64,000 bases of DNA from an uncultured Paracoccaceae bacterium (GCA_947497185.1 CANMFL010000008.1:1-64000), one strand, 5' to 3'; shown: positions 34,672 through 43,756, counted from the stretch's first letter. Notes: generated by a model not told the origin, from the letters alone. Translations and numbers: made by a program.

Positions 34672-35369
34672 TTTCGCAGTCCTACGTGAGCGGGCGCAAT
34701 TTGCGTGGCGTCATGGATGGTCTGTGTGCCGCGACCTCTGGTCGTGCCGAAGCTGTGCGTTTGGAACGTGACGGCGAAAACATGTGGCAGGCATTGTCGC
34801 GGCTCAGGTCCGAGGGCGTGCGCGAGATCACATTGCGGCCCGTTGGTCTGCCGTTTTCGCAAAGTCTGATGAAGTGGCTGCCCGGCGCTGTCGGAGAATG
34901 GCTCGCGCGGGACGAAAACGCAGGGTGCACGCTGTGGCTGGCCGACTATAGCGCCACGGATACCGACATTTTAACTGCGATTGCCCAGGCGCCCGTTGCC
35001 CGCACGCAGGTTCAGCCCGAAATTCAGGGCAGTATGGGCAATGGCTGGGATGCGCCGCCTGCGCATACACACCATATCCTTGTTTGTAATGGTCCGCGCT
35101 GCCACTTGCGCGACGCGCCTGATTTGTTGGGGCTGCTGAAAGCCGAGATCAACCGACTGAGCATTGGTGACGACTGTCTACTCACATCAACGGGTTGTTT
35201 GTTTCCGTGTAACGCGGGGCCTGTCGTGGTGGTTTATCCGCGTGGTGATTGGTTCCGACTGCCTGATGCCGCCGCTGTGCGCCGCTTTGCCGATGTGGTG
35301 TTGCGCCAGAACAAGGCCCTTCCCGAATTTCAAACTTTCAAGACCGGAGCACCCTATGAGACTGCGTAA
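34650..35369 (+). CDS. DUF1636 protein with a ferredoxin-like Cys domain
   Basis: The GTG at 34650 has GGGAG 6 bases upstream; a TTG one codon earlier is also possible. The 239-residue protein joins an N-terminal alpha/beta part (LYLISQSYVSGRNLRGVMDG; REITLRPVGLPFSQSLMKWLPG) to a C-terminal DUF1636 thioredoxin-like ferredoxin domain: ILVCNGPRCHLRDAP and TSTGCLFPCNAGPVVVVYP give four Cys arranged as in 2Fe-2S ferredoxins. The N-terminal part is reminiscent of CbiX-like chelatases but too degenerate to assert. It is the first full gene behind the cobalamin riboswitch, so a role in cobalt or corrinoid handling is likely. Confidence 0.85.
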   Translation: MQATLYLISQSYVSGRNLRGVMDGLCAATSGRAEAVRLERDGENMWQALSRLRSEGVREITLRPVGLPFSQSLMKWLPGAVGEWLARDENAGCTLWLADYSATDTDILTAIAQAPVARTQVQPEIQGSMGNGWDAPPAHTHHILVCNGPRCHLRDAPDLLGLLKAEINRLSIGDDCLLTSTGCLFPCNAGPVVVVYPRGDWFRLPDAAAVRRFADVVLRQNKALPEFQTFKTGAPYETA

Positions 35370-36297
35370 CTTTATCATGGCCGCCGCGATCTTGCCGATA
35401 TCCGCCGTGTCTGCCGCCGCACAAGAAGCGACAATCCAAAGCTGCGGTCAGAGCTTTACCTACGACAAAGCGCCTGCGCGCGCCGTGACTCTGAACCAGC
35501 AAGCGACCGAAGTTATGCTGGCACTTGGCCTTCAGGATCGCATGGTCGGAACCGCGTACATGGACGACGAAATTCTCCCGCAGTGGCGTGATGCTTATCA
35601 TGAAGTCCCGATATTGGCCGAGAAATATCCGGCCCGTGAAGTTGTGATTACCAGCGATCCGGATTTCTTGTTTGCGGGATTTGGCTCTGCGTTTTCCGAA
35701 GATAATCTGGGTGAGCGAGAGAATTGGCACGATCTGGGGATCGGGACATATCTGGTGGATGCGTCATGTGATCTAGCGCACCCCAAGAATGTGCCGCTGA
35801 CGACAGCACCGATCTTGGCGGACATCCGCGCCATTGGTGATATCTTCGGTATTGAAGATCGTGCTGAGGCGCTGATCACAGAGATCGAAGCGCGGCTTGA
35901 CGCAGCGACGGTCGAAAACGCAGGACTTGGACGAAGCGCGTTTATCTTTGATAGCGGCAGTGAAACGCCATATTCCATCGGGTGCTGTGGCGGTCCGGGA
36001 TTGTTGGTCGAGACTGTTGGTCTGACGAATATCTCTGACGACGTTGAAGGTCGCTGGGTCTACCTAAACTGGGAACGTGTTGTGACCAATAACCCCGACT
36101 TGATCGTCTTGATCGAAGCGGACTGGTCTACCGCCGCTGAAAAGCGCGCCTATATGGAGGCCGATCCTGTGCTGTCGCAACTGGACGCGGTGGTGAATGG
36201 TCGGTTTGTGACCGTACCGTTTTCGCAAACGGTTCTGGGAATGCAGTTCGCCGATGGGCTGGACAACTTAACTGCACAACTCGCCGCATTGGAGTGA
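35356..36297 (+). CDS. Corrinoid-type ABC transporter binding protein (BtuF-like)
   Basis: The ATG at 35356 has GGAG 7 bases upstream and overlaps the DUF1636 stop by 14 bases. A signal peptide (MRLRNFIMAAAILPISAVSAAA) precedes a mature protein of about 290 residues with the TroA-like fold: NQQATEVMLALGLQDRMVG, SDPDFLFAGFGSAFSEDN, and FIFDSGSETPYSIGCCGGPG. A Cys-Cys pair is unusual for the family and may help bind metal. The riboswitch upstream makes B12, cobinamide or another corrinoid the most likely ligand, although ferric siderophore binders share this fold. Confidence 0.88.
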   Translation: MRLRNFIMAAAILPISAVSAAAQEATIQSCGQSFTYDKAPARAVTLNQQATEVMLALGLQDRMVGTAYMDDEILPQWRDAYHEVPILAEKYPAREVVITSDPDFLFAGFGSAFSEDNLGERENWHDLGIGTYLVDASCDLAHPKNVPLTTAPILADIRAIGDIFGIEDRAEALITEIEARLDAATVENAGLGRSAFIFDSGSETPYSIGCCGGPGLLVETVGLTNISDDVEGRWVYLNWERVVTNNPDLIVLIEADWSTAAEKRAYMEADPVLSQLDAVVNGRFVTVPFSQTVLGMQFADGLDNLTAQLAALE

Positions 36298-36301
36298 TCT
36301 G

Positions 36302-37306
36302 ATGCGCCGCCAGTTCAACTTGACGATATTGGCCACGATCATATTGGTCGCCGCCACGTTGGCTGGCGTGTTTTTTGGCACGGCGGACGTGACGTGGGCG
36401 GATCGCTGGGCCGCATTGACGGGCGCACCCGATGCACCGCGCACGCTGTCGTTGATCCTTTGGGAATGGCGGATGCCGCGCGTTTTGGTCGTGGCCATTG
36501 TCGGCGCGAGCCTCGCGCTGGCGGGTGTGATGATGCAAACCGTACTGCATAACCCACTGGCGGACCCATATTTGATGGGACTCTCGTCCGGTGCATCGGC
36601 CGCAGCAGTGGGTGCGATTTTATGGTTGCCGTCGTGGGTCGCATCGACGTTGGGCGTGCCGTTGATTGCGTTTCTGGGGGCCGTTGGCGCGTTTGTGCTG
36701 ACGCTGGGTCTGTCATATCGGCGCGGCACGATGATGTCGCCGCTTGTGGTCATTCTGGCGGGCGTTGCGGTGTCGTTGATGTTCCAATCATTGACCGCGT
36801 TCTTCTTATATGTTGGCGACCCTCATGCAACGCGCACGGCACTTGGCTGGCTCATGGGTACGGCAGCGGGGGCCACGTGGAGCGAGCTTTGGTTGCCGCT
36901 GGGTGCGTTATGCGGCGTCACGGTTTTTGCATTGTCTCGGGCACAGAATCTTGATGCGCTCTTGCTGGGGGATGAACGGGCGACAGCGCTGGGCGTACCT
37001 GTGCGCGGATTGCGCGTCGTTGTGTTCTGCGCTGTGGCGTTGCTGGCTGGGTTATCGGTCGCGGTCGTGGGCATCGTCGGGTTCGTCGGCTTGATCGTGC
37101 CGCATATGGCGCGGCTATTGGTCGGCGGTCGGCACCTTGCGTTGATACCTTTCAGCCTTATTCTGGGTGCGTTGGTCCTTGTCGTGGTTGATTTGATGTG
37201 CCGCGTGATGCTCGCACCCGAAGAAATGCCGCTGGGCGTGTTGCTCGCGATTTTCGCAGCGCCCCCATTCATTCTGATTTTAAGACGAGTACGCCATGCG
37301 TTCTGA
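36302..37306 (+). CDS. Corrinoid-type ABC permease (BtuC/FecCD family)
   Basis: The 334-residue protein has about 10 hydrophobic helices with WRMPRVLVVAIVGASLALAG, HNPLADPYLMGLSSGASAAA and GIVGFVGLIVPHMARLLVGG, which are the BtuC/FecCD family blocks. It begins 4 bases after the binding protein and overlaps the ATPase start by 11 bases. It would work as a homodimer in the inner membrane. Confidence 0.92.
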   Translation: MRRQFNLTILATIILVAATLAGVFFGTADVTWADRWAALTGAPDAPRTLSLILWEWRMPRVLVVAIVGASLALAGVMMQTVLHNPLADPYLMGLSSGASAAAVGAILWLPSWVASTLGVPLIAFLGAVGAFVLTLGLSYRRGTMMSPLVVILAGVAVSLMFQSLTAFFLYVGDPHATRTALGWLMGTAAGATWSELWLPLGALCGVTVFALSRAQNLDALLLGDERATALGVPVRGLRVVVFCAVALLAGLSVAVVGIVGFVGLIVPHMARLLVGGRHLALIPFSLILGALVLVVVDLMCRVMLAPEEMPLGVLLAIFAAPPFILILRRVRHAF

Positions 37307-38048
37307 TCCGATGATTGAGATCGAAAACCTGAGCATCAAGCTGGGCGGCCTGCCTCGTGTCGATGATTTCTCGCTAAGCGTGCCTGAGGGCGCGTTTCAC
37401 GGGCTGTTGGGACCAAACGGGGCGGGTAAGACGACGGTGCTGCGCGCATTGTATCGGGCGCAGAAACCGGACAGCGGTGTCGTGCGGATCAGCGGCAAGC
37501 CGCTATCGGCGTGGTCGCAGGCTGAATGGATGCGGACCGTTGGCGCACTTGTGCAAGATGGGGGCAGCCTGCAAGGACTGACGATCCGCGATGTTGTGGA
37601 AATCGGCATGATGAACCTGCCGTTAAGCGCAGATGAACGGGACGCGCGTATCGCTGAGGCGTTGCAGATCGCCGGACTGACTGAAATGGCGCAGGCGGAA
37701 GCGGCACTTGTGTCTGGCGGCGAGCGGCAAAAGACCCACATCGCGCAAATACTGGCCCGTGCGCCAGAGGTCTATATTCTCGACGAGCCGAGCAATCATC
37801 TTGATCTTTGTTACCAAATTCTGCTGCTGGACGAGATCAAACGCCGTGGCAAAACCGTGATCGCAACGTTCCACGACCTGACTCTCGCGGCGCGGTACTG
37901 CGACACAATGACCCTGATGCGGGGTGGGCGACATATAGTGTCTGGCACGCCTGAAGACGTGCTAACGCAAGATAATATGGCCGAAGTGTTCCGCGTGAAG
38001 GGGCAGCTGGAAAACGGCATGATGCGGATTGTCTCTGCGATCAGCTAG
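37296..38048 (+). CDS. Corrinoid-type ABC transporter ATP-binding protein
   Basis: The 250-residue ABC ATPase has GPNGAGKTT (Walker A), ALVSGGERQKTHIAQILA (signature), VYILDEPSNHLDL (Walker B) and an ATFHD H-loop. It is of the BtuD/FepC group. The start at 37296 overlaps the permease; a second ATG at 37311 is possible. It completes the riboswitch-controlled operon DUF1636-binding protein-permease-ATPase. Confidence 0.93.
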   Translation: MRSDPMIEIENLSIKLGGLPRVDDFSLSVPEGAFHGLLGPNGAGKTTVLRALYRAQKPDSGVVRISGKPLSAWSQAEWMRTVGALVQDGGSLQGLTIRDVVEIGMMNLPLSADERDARIAEALQIAGLTEMAQAEAALVSGGERQKTHIAQILARAPEVYILDEPSNHLDLCYQILLLDEIKRRGKTVIATFHDLTLAARYCDTMTLMRGGRHIVSGTPEDVLTQDNMAEVFRVKGQLENGMMRIVSAIS

Positions 38049-38114
38049 GCGCTGGATTTACCGTTTGTGCGTTCGGCGGCCCGTTGGTAACAATCCTGTG
38101 AGGGGAAATGTTAC

Positions 38115-38552
38115 GTGATGCATTGGCTGACAGGTTTGCAACGCATTTGGACGCGGGGACGTGGTGCAACACCGCGACCTGTGGCGCGGATGTCTGTGCT
38201 CCTGACGTTGTTGCTCGCGTTGATGGTGTCCGGGACGGTGCCGCAAGGCTTCATGCGGGACAGCCGCGTGGGTGGCATGGCGTTGGTGTTGTGTACACCG
38301 GAAGGCCCCACCGAAGTCTGGTTAACCGCTGAGGGCGAAATCGAAGACGTCGCCCCGACGCAGCATTCCTCAAACGACGCACCAGCCTGTCTGGCCGTTA
38401 CGCTATCAATGGTACTGGTGCAGGCCCATCTTGATACGCTAGGCCGGACGGCAGAGTTCGCGCCTTACCGCACGACATTTATCGACCGTCGCAGCGCACT
38501 TGTCACGACGCATACGCCGCTTCAGCCGCGCGCCCCGCCTGCAATCACCTAG
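38115..38552 (+). CDS. DUF2946-like membrane-anchored protein
   Basis: The 145-residue protein has one hydrophobic segment (MSVLLTLLLALMVSGTVP, about 26-43), then a periplasmic part with two Cys (VLCTPEG and PACLAV) and a C-terminus ending QPRAPPAIT. The terminal RAPP and the spaced Cys are characteristic of DUF2946-type proteins, which often lie near copper genes. The next gene encodes a YcnI-type copper-binding protein, which supports a metal-related role. Function is unproven. Confidence 0.72.
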   Translation: MMHWLTGLQRIWTRGRGATPRPVARMSVLLTLLLALMVSGTVPQGFMRDSRVGGMALVLCTPEGPTEVWLTAEGEIEDVAPTQHSSNDAPACLAVTLSMVLVQAHLDTLGRTAEFAPYRTTFIDRRSALVTTHTPLQPRAPPAIT

Positions 38553-38796
38553 ATTTCGCGGGACGCTTGGGGGTCTCTGGTCGTTATAAGACGCGTGTCG
38601 CACGCGCTGTCTTGATGACGGACGCTCTCATTTAACGCCATTCGTTTGCAGTTTTTCCAGCGCATTTGCGCGGACTGCTTCCGTTTGGCTGTCCTGCCCC
38701 AGCTTTTGGATTTCACCCCAGCCATGTCGGCTGCGGTGTCAGGCCGAGCGGGCATCTCGGTCAATTTCACAACACTTTGCCCATTGGAGACATATT

Positions 38797-39324
38797 ATGA
38801 AAACTATCACAACAACACTCGCGGCCGTCGCATTGTCGTCGTCAGCCGCCTTTGCACATGTCGCATTCGAGACGCCGCAAGCGCCGCAGGGGGCGACTTA
38901 CCTTGGTGTTCTGGGGATCGGACACGGTTGCGAAGGCGAGCCGACTGTGCGTGTTCGCGTTCAAATTCCTGAAGGCGTGATCGCGGTAAAACCTGTGCCA
39001 AAGGCCGGTTGGGACCTTGAGGTCATCAGTGGCGCATATGAAAACACCTACGATTACTACGGCACTGCGCTATCCGAAGGCGTCAAGGAGTTGGTCTGGT
39101 CAGGGTCGCTGGACGACGCGCATTTCGATCAATTCGCGTTTCGCGGTAAGCTGACGGATAGCTTGGTTGCGGGTGAGACGGTCTATTTTCCCGTCATTCA
39201 AGAATGCGACAACGGATCTTATAGCTGGGTGAGCACCGCAGACCATAGCGACCACGACCACGATGGTGCAGACCCTGCGCCCGGTGTTTTGATCACCGAA
39301 GCGGACCCGCACGCGCATCACTAA
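38797..39324 (+). CDS. YcnI-type copper-binding periplasmic protein (DUF1775)
   Basis: The 175-residue protein has a signal peptide ending AAFA followed by HVAFETPQAPQGA, so His becomes the new N-terminus, as in YcnI where the N-terminal His and a conserved Trp bind Cu(II). GHGCEGEPTVRVRVQIPEGV and GWDLEVISGAY follow. The C-terminus is His/Asp-rich (DHSDHDHDGAD and DPHAHH), an additional metal-binding tail not present in all members. GGAG lies 8 bases upstream. The DUF2946-like gene upstream (244-base gap) may belong to the same metal-handling unit. Confidence 0.9.
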   Translation: MKTITTTLAAVALSSSAAFAHVAFETPQAPQGATYLGVLGIGHGCEGEPTVRVRVQIPEGVIAVKPVPKAGWDLEVISGAYENTYDYYGTALSEGVKELVWSGSLDDAHFDQFAFRGKLTDSLVAGETVYFPVIQECDNGSYSWVSTADHSDHDHDGADPAPGVLITEADPHAHH

Positions 39325-39330
39325 GCAGCA

Positions 39331-39361
39331 CCCCGACCGGGCATCCACAAACCGGTCGGGG
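39331..39361 (+). terminator. Hairpin after the YcnI gene
   Basis: CCCCGACCGG and CCGGTCGGGG form a perfect 10-bp stem with an 11-base loop, 6 bases after the stop codon. No U-run follows, so termination efficiency is uncertain. Confidence 0.6.
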
Positions 39362-39564
39362 GCATTCAAAGTCGATACAAAACTGCCCCAGTGATTCTAT
39401 TTCCGACACTATTTCTGATCGTATCCCCACCATTTCGCGTAAATATCGTCAAAAATGTAAATTTAGTATGAGTGAATGCTGGTATTGTATTCGTGGATTC
39501 GGCTTTGAGTGTGCCAGAATTTGGTACGAAATTATTCTACATTGAAGTTTCTGGGAGGAACGTA

Positions 39565-40851
39565 ATGAAAAATCTGATGAACACGGCTTTGGGTCTGTCC
39601 TTGGTTGCGACGTCTGCTTTGGCTGACGGACACGCAAGCGAATTGACAATTGCGATCGTGAACAACGGTCACATGATCAACATGCAGAAGGTTGCTGAAG
39701 CCTACACCGAAGAAACTGGTGTTGCTCTGAATTGGGTATCTTTGGAAGAAGGCGTTCTGCGCGAGCAGGTTACTTCCGACACCGCAACTGGCGGCGGTCA
39801 GTACGACATCATCAACATCGGTATGCAAGAAGCACCGATTTGGGGCGCTGCTGGTTGGATCGAACCGCTTGAGTTTAGCGACGAGTACGATGTTGACGAT
39901 TTGCTGCCAGCAATGCGCAACGGTCTGTCTGTAGACGGCACATTGTACGCGGCGCCATTCTACGGTGAATCGTCCATGGTGATGTACCGCAAAGATCTGG
40001 CCGATGCGGCTGGTGTTACGATTGCGGACAACGACAGCTGGGACAACGTCAAAGCGGCAGCCGCTGCGATGCACGATCCTGACAACGGCGTTTACGGTGC
40101 ATGTCTGCGCGGCAAACCAGGTTGGGGCGACAACATGGCGTTCGTGACAACTGTTGTGAACTCGTTCGGCGGCGCATGGTTTGATGCGGAATATCACCCA
40201 ACACTGGATTCCGACGAGTGGAAGTCTGCGATTGAATTCTACGTTGATCTGCTGGGCACATACGGCCCTCCAGGTTCCGAAGGGAACTCTTTCAACGAGA
40301 TCCTCGCGCTTTATAACGAAGGCAAATGCGGCATGTGGATTGATGCTACAATCGCGGCATCGTTCCTGACTGTTGACGGTGTAGAGTACGCACAATCACC
40401 AAACGCAGGTAACCCTGTTGGTGCGAACTGGTTGTGGGCGTGGGCAATGGCTGTGCCAACTGGCACCGAAAAGTCCGAAGAAGCACATGCGTTCATCGAA
40501 TGGGCCACATCCAAAGCGTATATCGAAGCCGTCGGCAACCACGCTGATTTCGGCTGGAGCAAAGTGCCAACAGGTACACGTGCATCCACATATGCGATCC
40601 CTGAATTCCAAGACGCTGCACCTTTCGCAGCAGCGGAAATGGCAGCGATTGAATCTGCGGCCCCAGAAGCCACAGACCTCAAGCCATATGTTGGTGTTCA
40701 GTTTGCATCTATCCCTGAGTTCCCAGAAGTGGGCACAGCAGTTGCGCAAGAAATCGCAGCGGCGCTGTCAGGTGCGAAATCTGTAGATGAAGCACTGGAA
40801 GCAGCACAATCTGCAGCGGACTCCATCATGTCCGAAGCTGGTTACTACTAA
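39565..40851 (+). CDS. Polyol ABC transporter substrate-binding protein
   Basis: The ATG at 39565 has GGGAGG 6 bases upstream and gives a signal peptide MKNLMNTALGLSLVATSALA; the longer frame is not coding-like. The mature protein of about 408 residues is a family-1 extracellular solute-binding protein (ELTIAIVNNGHMINMQKVAE, YDIINIGMQEAPIWG, AAPFYGESSMVMYRKDL), of the SmoE/MtlE sorbitol/mannitol group. It is the first gene of an uptake operon with two permeases, an ATPase and a polyol dehydrogenase. The likely ligand is mannitol, sorbitol or arabitol. Confidence 0.92.
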   Translation: MKNLMNTALGLSLVATSALADGHASELTIAIVNNGHMINMQKVAEAYTEETGVALNWVSLEEGVLREQVTSDTATGGGQYDIINIGMQEAPIWGAAGWIEPLEFSDEYDVDDLLPAMRNGLSVDGTLYAAPFYGESSMVMYRKDLADAAGVTIADNDSWDNVKAAAAAMHDPDNGVYGACLRGKPGWGDNMAFVTTVVNSFGGAWFDAEYHPTLDSDEWKSAIEFYVDLLGTYGPPGSEGNSFNEILALYNEGKCGMWIDATIAASFLTVDGVEYAQSPNAGNPVGANWLWAWAMAVPTGTEKSEEAHAFIEWATSKAYIEAVGNHADFGWSKVPTGTRASTYAIPEFQDAAPFAAAEMAAIESAAPEATDLKPYVGVQFASIPEFPEVGTAVAQEIAAALSGAKSVDEALEAAQSAADSIMSEAGYY

Positions 40852-40867
40852 ACCCTCCCAAACGAAC

Positions 40868-40897
40868 GATGATGGGCACCGTATTGGGCCCATCATC
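40868..40897 (+). promoter_or_regulatory. Intergenic hairpin between binding-protein and permease genes
   Basis: GATGATGGGC and GCCCATCATC form a perfect 10-bp stem with a 10-base loop, 16 bases after the binding-protein stop and followed by CCCCCCTTT. Without a strong U-run it is more likely an mRNA-stabilising or attenuating element that lets the binding protein be made in excess over the permeases. Confidence 0.6.
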
Positions 40898-41011
40898 CCC
40901 CCTTTAGATTTGATCGTTTCGCTTGACGCAGCCCATCGTAGGCTGTTCGCGAAACGCCCGCCCGATTTTTACGAGATTTACCGAACCCTGCGTTGAAAGG
41001 TGACCTGCGCT

Positions 41012-41950
41012 ATGTCGAAACGAACGCTACCACGCATTCTTCAAACTCCGTCTGTTTTGCTGTTGCTGGTGTGGATGTTGGTCCCGCTGAGCATGACGCT
41101 TTACTTCTCGTTCATCCGCTATGTGCTGAACAGCTCGATCCGTCCCGAATGGACGACGCCTGCGCTGAGCAACTGGCGTGGATTGGGCAACTATAAATAT
41201 GTGCTTGATGCGAAGGACTTTTGGTTCGCGATCCAGAACTCTGTTTTGATCGTGTCTAGCATTCTTATCATCACGGTTGTCCTTGGTCTTGGCATCGCGG
41301 TTTTGATTAACCGGAACTTCCCCGGACGTGGCATTGTCCGTGTTTTGCTGATCTCGCCGTTCTTTGTGATGCCTGCGGTGAATGCAGTTTTGTGGATCAA
41401 CATGATTTTGGACCCGGTGTTGGGCCTGCAAGGTCTGGCTGTTGATGGCTTGAACAGCTTGATCGACGGTTTGCGTGATTTCCCAATACTCGGGTGGTTC
41501 TTTAACCTGTGGCCCGTGCTAGAGCCGATTTCGTTCCGTGCTACACAGACTTCTGCCTATGCGGTCATTATGATGGTGGCTTGGCAGTGGACGCCATTTG
41601 CTGTGTTGATCTTTATGACGTCGCTGCAATCCGAGGACGAAAGCCAGAAGGAAGCGGCGACATTGGACGGTGCATCCCCGTGGTCGCAATTCATCAACCT
41701 GACCGTTCCGCATCTGGCCCGTCCAATTGCAATTGTTGTGATGATCCAGTCGATTTTCCATCTGTCACTGTACGCGGAAATCGAGATCGTCAGCCGTGGT
41801 AACGGCAACAAAAACCTGCCCTACCTGATTGGTGAGTTCACCAGCAACAACATCGGTGCGGCAAGTGCGACAGGTATCTTCGCGGTCATTCTGGCCAATA
41901 TTATCGCCATCTTCTTGCTGCGTATGGTCGGCAAGACGTTGATGGACTAG
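41012..41950 (+). CDS. Polyol ABC transporter permease (MalF-like)
   Basis: The ATG at 41012 follows AAGGTG by 9 bases; a GTG at 41000 is also possible. The protein of about 312 residues has six predicted helices, LLVWMLVPLSMTLYFSFI near the start, and the EAA loop QKEAATLDGASPWSQFINLTVPHL (about residue 215). It is a typical MalF-class permease of sugar and polyol systems and pairs with the permease encoded 11 bases downstream. Confidence 0.93.
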   Translation: MSKRTLPRILQTPSVLLLLVWMLVPLSMTLYFSFIRYVLNSSIRPEWTTPALSNWRGLGNYKYVLDAKDFWFAIQNSVLIVSSILIITVVLGLGIAVLINRNFPGRGIVRVLLISPFFVMPAVNAVLWINMILDPVLGLQGLAVDGLNSLIDGLRDFPILGWFFNLWPVLEPISFRATQTSAYAVIMMVAWQWTPFAVLIFMTSLQSEDESQKEAATLDGASPWSQFINLTVPHLARPIAIVVMIQSIFHLSLYAEIEIVSRGNGNKNLPYLIGEFTSNNIGAASATGIFAVILANIIAIFLLRMVGKTLMD

Positions 41951-41961
41951 GAGAAAAGACA

Positions 41962-42798
41962 ATGGCAACCGTTTCTCAAACATCCAAATTCAGCAAAATT
42001 GCATGGCCCATTGCGGCTTGGGTCGTTGCGCTGATCTTCTTCTTCCCGATTTTCTGGTTGGTCTTTACCAGCTTTAAAACAGACGCCGACGCGGTAAAGC
42101 CGGAATTTCTGTTCAAGTTCACGCCGACGTTGGAAAACTACACCAACATGACGCAGAACTATAACTACTGGAAGTTCGCGACAAACTCGGTGATCACCTC
42201 GACCTTTGCGACGCTGTTCGCACTGATTGTTGGCGTTCCTGCAGCCTATGCGATGGCGTTTGATCCATCGCGGCACACCAAGGACATTCTGATGTGGATG
42301 CTGTCCACCAAGATGTTGCCAGCGGCGGCGGTTTTGTATCCGATGACGTTCTTGACCAAAAACATGCTGGGGATATTTGACACGCACTTCCTCGTCATTT
42401 TGGTGCTCTGTTTGATCAACCTGCCAATCGTGATCTGGATGCTGTTCACCTACTTCAAGGAAATCCCGAAAGAGATCATTGAAGCGGGCAAAATGGACGG
42501 TGTCAGCACATGGGGCGAGATCAAGGATATCCTGATCCCGCTGGCATGGGGTGGCATTGCATCCACCGCGCTGCTGACCTTCATCTTCTGCTGGAACGAA
42601 GCTTATTGGACCGTGCGTTTGACCACGATTGATGCGGCGACCTTGTCGAAACTGATCGAAGGGAACCGTGCCCCCGAAGGTCTGTTCTTTGGACGACTGT
42701 CTGCCGTGTCTACTGCGGCTGTGGCCCCGATCATTATCCTTGGCTGGTTCTGTCAGAAGCAGCTTGTTCAAGGTCTGACGTTTGGTGCGGTAAAGTGA
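41962..42798 (+). CDS. Polyol ABC transporter permease (MalG-like)
   Basis: The 278-residue permease has six helices and the EAA loop KEIIEAGKMDGVSTWGEIKDIL. KTDADAVKPEFLFKFTPTLENY near the start is typical of SmoG/MtlG. AGGAG lies 8 bases upstream. It forms the heterodimeric channel with the previous gene. Confidence 0.94.
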   Translation: MATVSQTSKFSKIAWPIAAWVVALIFFFPIFWLVFTSFKTDADAVKPEFLFKFTPTLENYTNMTQNYNYWKFATNSVITSTFATLFALIVGVPAAYAMAFDPSRHTKDILMWMLSTKMLPAAAVLYPMTFLTKNMLGIFDTHFLVILVLCLINLPIVIWMLFTYFKEIPKEIIEAGKMDGVSTWGEIKDILIPLAWGGIASTALLTFIFCWNEAYWTVRLTTIDAATLSKLIEGNRAPEGLFFGRLSAVSTAAVAPIIILGWFCQKQLVQGLTFGAVK

Positions 42799-42862
42799 TC
42801 GTGCTGGCGGTGCCTTTTGCTCGCGCCTTTGGTGCCGCCTCACGCAATTTGCAGGATTAATC

Positions 42863-43756
42863 ATGTCTATTATGATCCCCAAAATCGAGGTCGTTGACCG
42901 CACAACCCGTTCAATCCGCTATCTTGAGCATGGTTGGCCCACGGAATTGTGCCGCTGGCACGCGCATGAAGAATACGAGTTGCATCTTGTTGTAGCGACT
43001 CGTGGCAAAGCGTTTGTAGGCGATTACATCGGTGATTTCGAAGCGGGCGATCTGTTTTTGACAGGCCCGAACCTGCCGCATAACTGGATCACTGACAAAG
43101 TTTGGACCACACCTGTCGCAGTCCGCGATATGCTGGTGCAATTCAGCCATGAAAGCTTTGAAAAGCTGGCTGAAGGGTTCCCTGAATTTGGCGAGGTCCG
43201 CAAAATGCTGACTTTGGCACAATCCGGCGTGCAGTTCGAAGGGTTCAATCCGACGTTTGCGATGGGTCACATGGAAGCGATCCGTAACAACGAAGGCCCA
43301 GAGCGCATCCTTGCGTTTATCCGGTTTCTCGTACGGCTGAACGAACATGCCGAGAAAAAAGTCCTGTCCGTATCCAAGCTGGTGCAGGTTCAGGGCGGCA
43401 GCAAACACGCACGGATCGGGGCGGTAGTGGATCACATCGTGACCAACTTCAAAGAAGACTTTTCCGTCGCGCAAGCCGCAGAAATGGCGGGCATGACCCA
43501 AGCCACATTCGCGCGCAATTTTGCGGCGGTGACTGGTCACAAATTCGTAGAATTCCTGACTAGTGTGCGCATCGGTCAAGCGTGCAGCATGCTGTACGTC
43601 TCGGATCAAACTATTTCCGATATCAGCTATGAATCGGGTTTTCGTAATCTGGCGAATTTTAATCGCCACTTTCTTAAAATGAAGAGCATGACGCCTTCCG
43701 AGTACCGCGAAACCGCGCGCAAAGATCTCGCAAAACCAATGGAGACTTCACCATGA
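42863..43756 (+). CDS. AraC-family regulator of the polyol operon
   Basis: The 297-residue protein has an N-terminal cupin ligand-binding domain (CRWHAHEEYELHLVVATRGKA, GDFEAGDLFLTGPNLPHNW) and a C-terminal double HTH (about 190-290; VAQAAEMAGMTQATFARNFA and ISDISYESGFRNLANFNRHF). It lies between transporter and dehydrogenase genes in the same direction and overlaps the dehydrogenase start by 4 bases, so it is co-transcribed. It probably activates the operon in response to the polyol. Confidence 0.93.
   Translation: MSIMIPKIEVVDRTTRSIRYLEHGWPTELCRWHAHEEYELHLVVATRGKAFVGDYIGDFEAGDLFLTGPNLPHNWITDKVWTTPVAVRDMLVQFSHESFEKLAEGFPEFGEVRKMLTLAQSGVQFEGFNPTFAMGHMEAIRNNEGPERILAFIRFLVRLNEHAEKKVLSVSKLVQVQGGSKHARIGAVVDHIVTNFKEDFSVAQAAEMAGMTQATFARNFAAVTGHKFVEFLTSVRIGQACSMLYVSDQTISDISYESGFRNLANFNRHFLKMKSMTPSEYRETARKDLAKPMETSP

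Noticed and set aside
38549..38770. 73-codon frame on the minus strand before ycnI, and a helical-looking 31-codon stretch in another frame
   Set aside because: Neither has a supported start or family match; the gap looks like the ycnI leader, so no gene is called.
40393..40786. Overlapping long frames within the polyol-binding protein gene
   Set aside because: They are other-frame readings of a well-supported substrate-binding protein.
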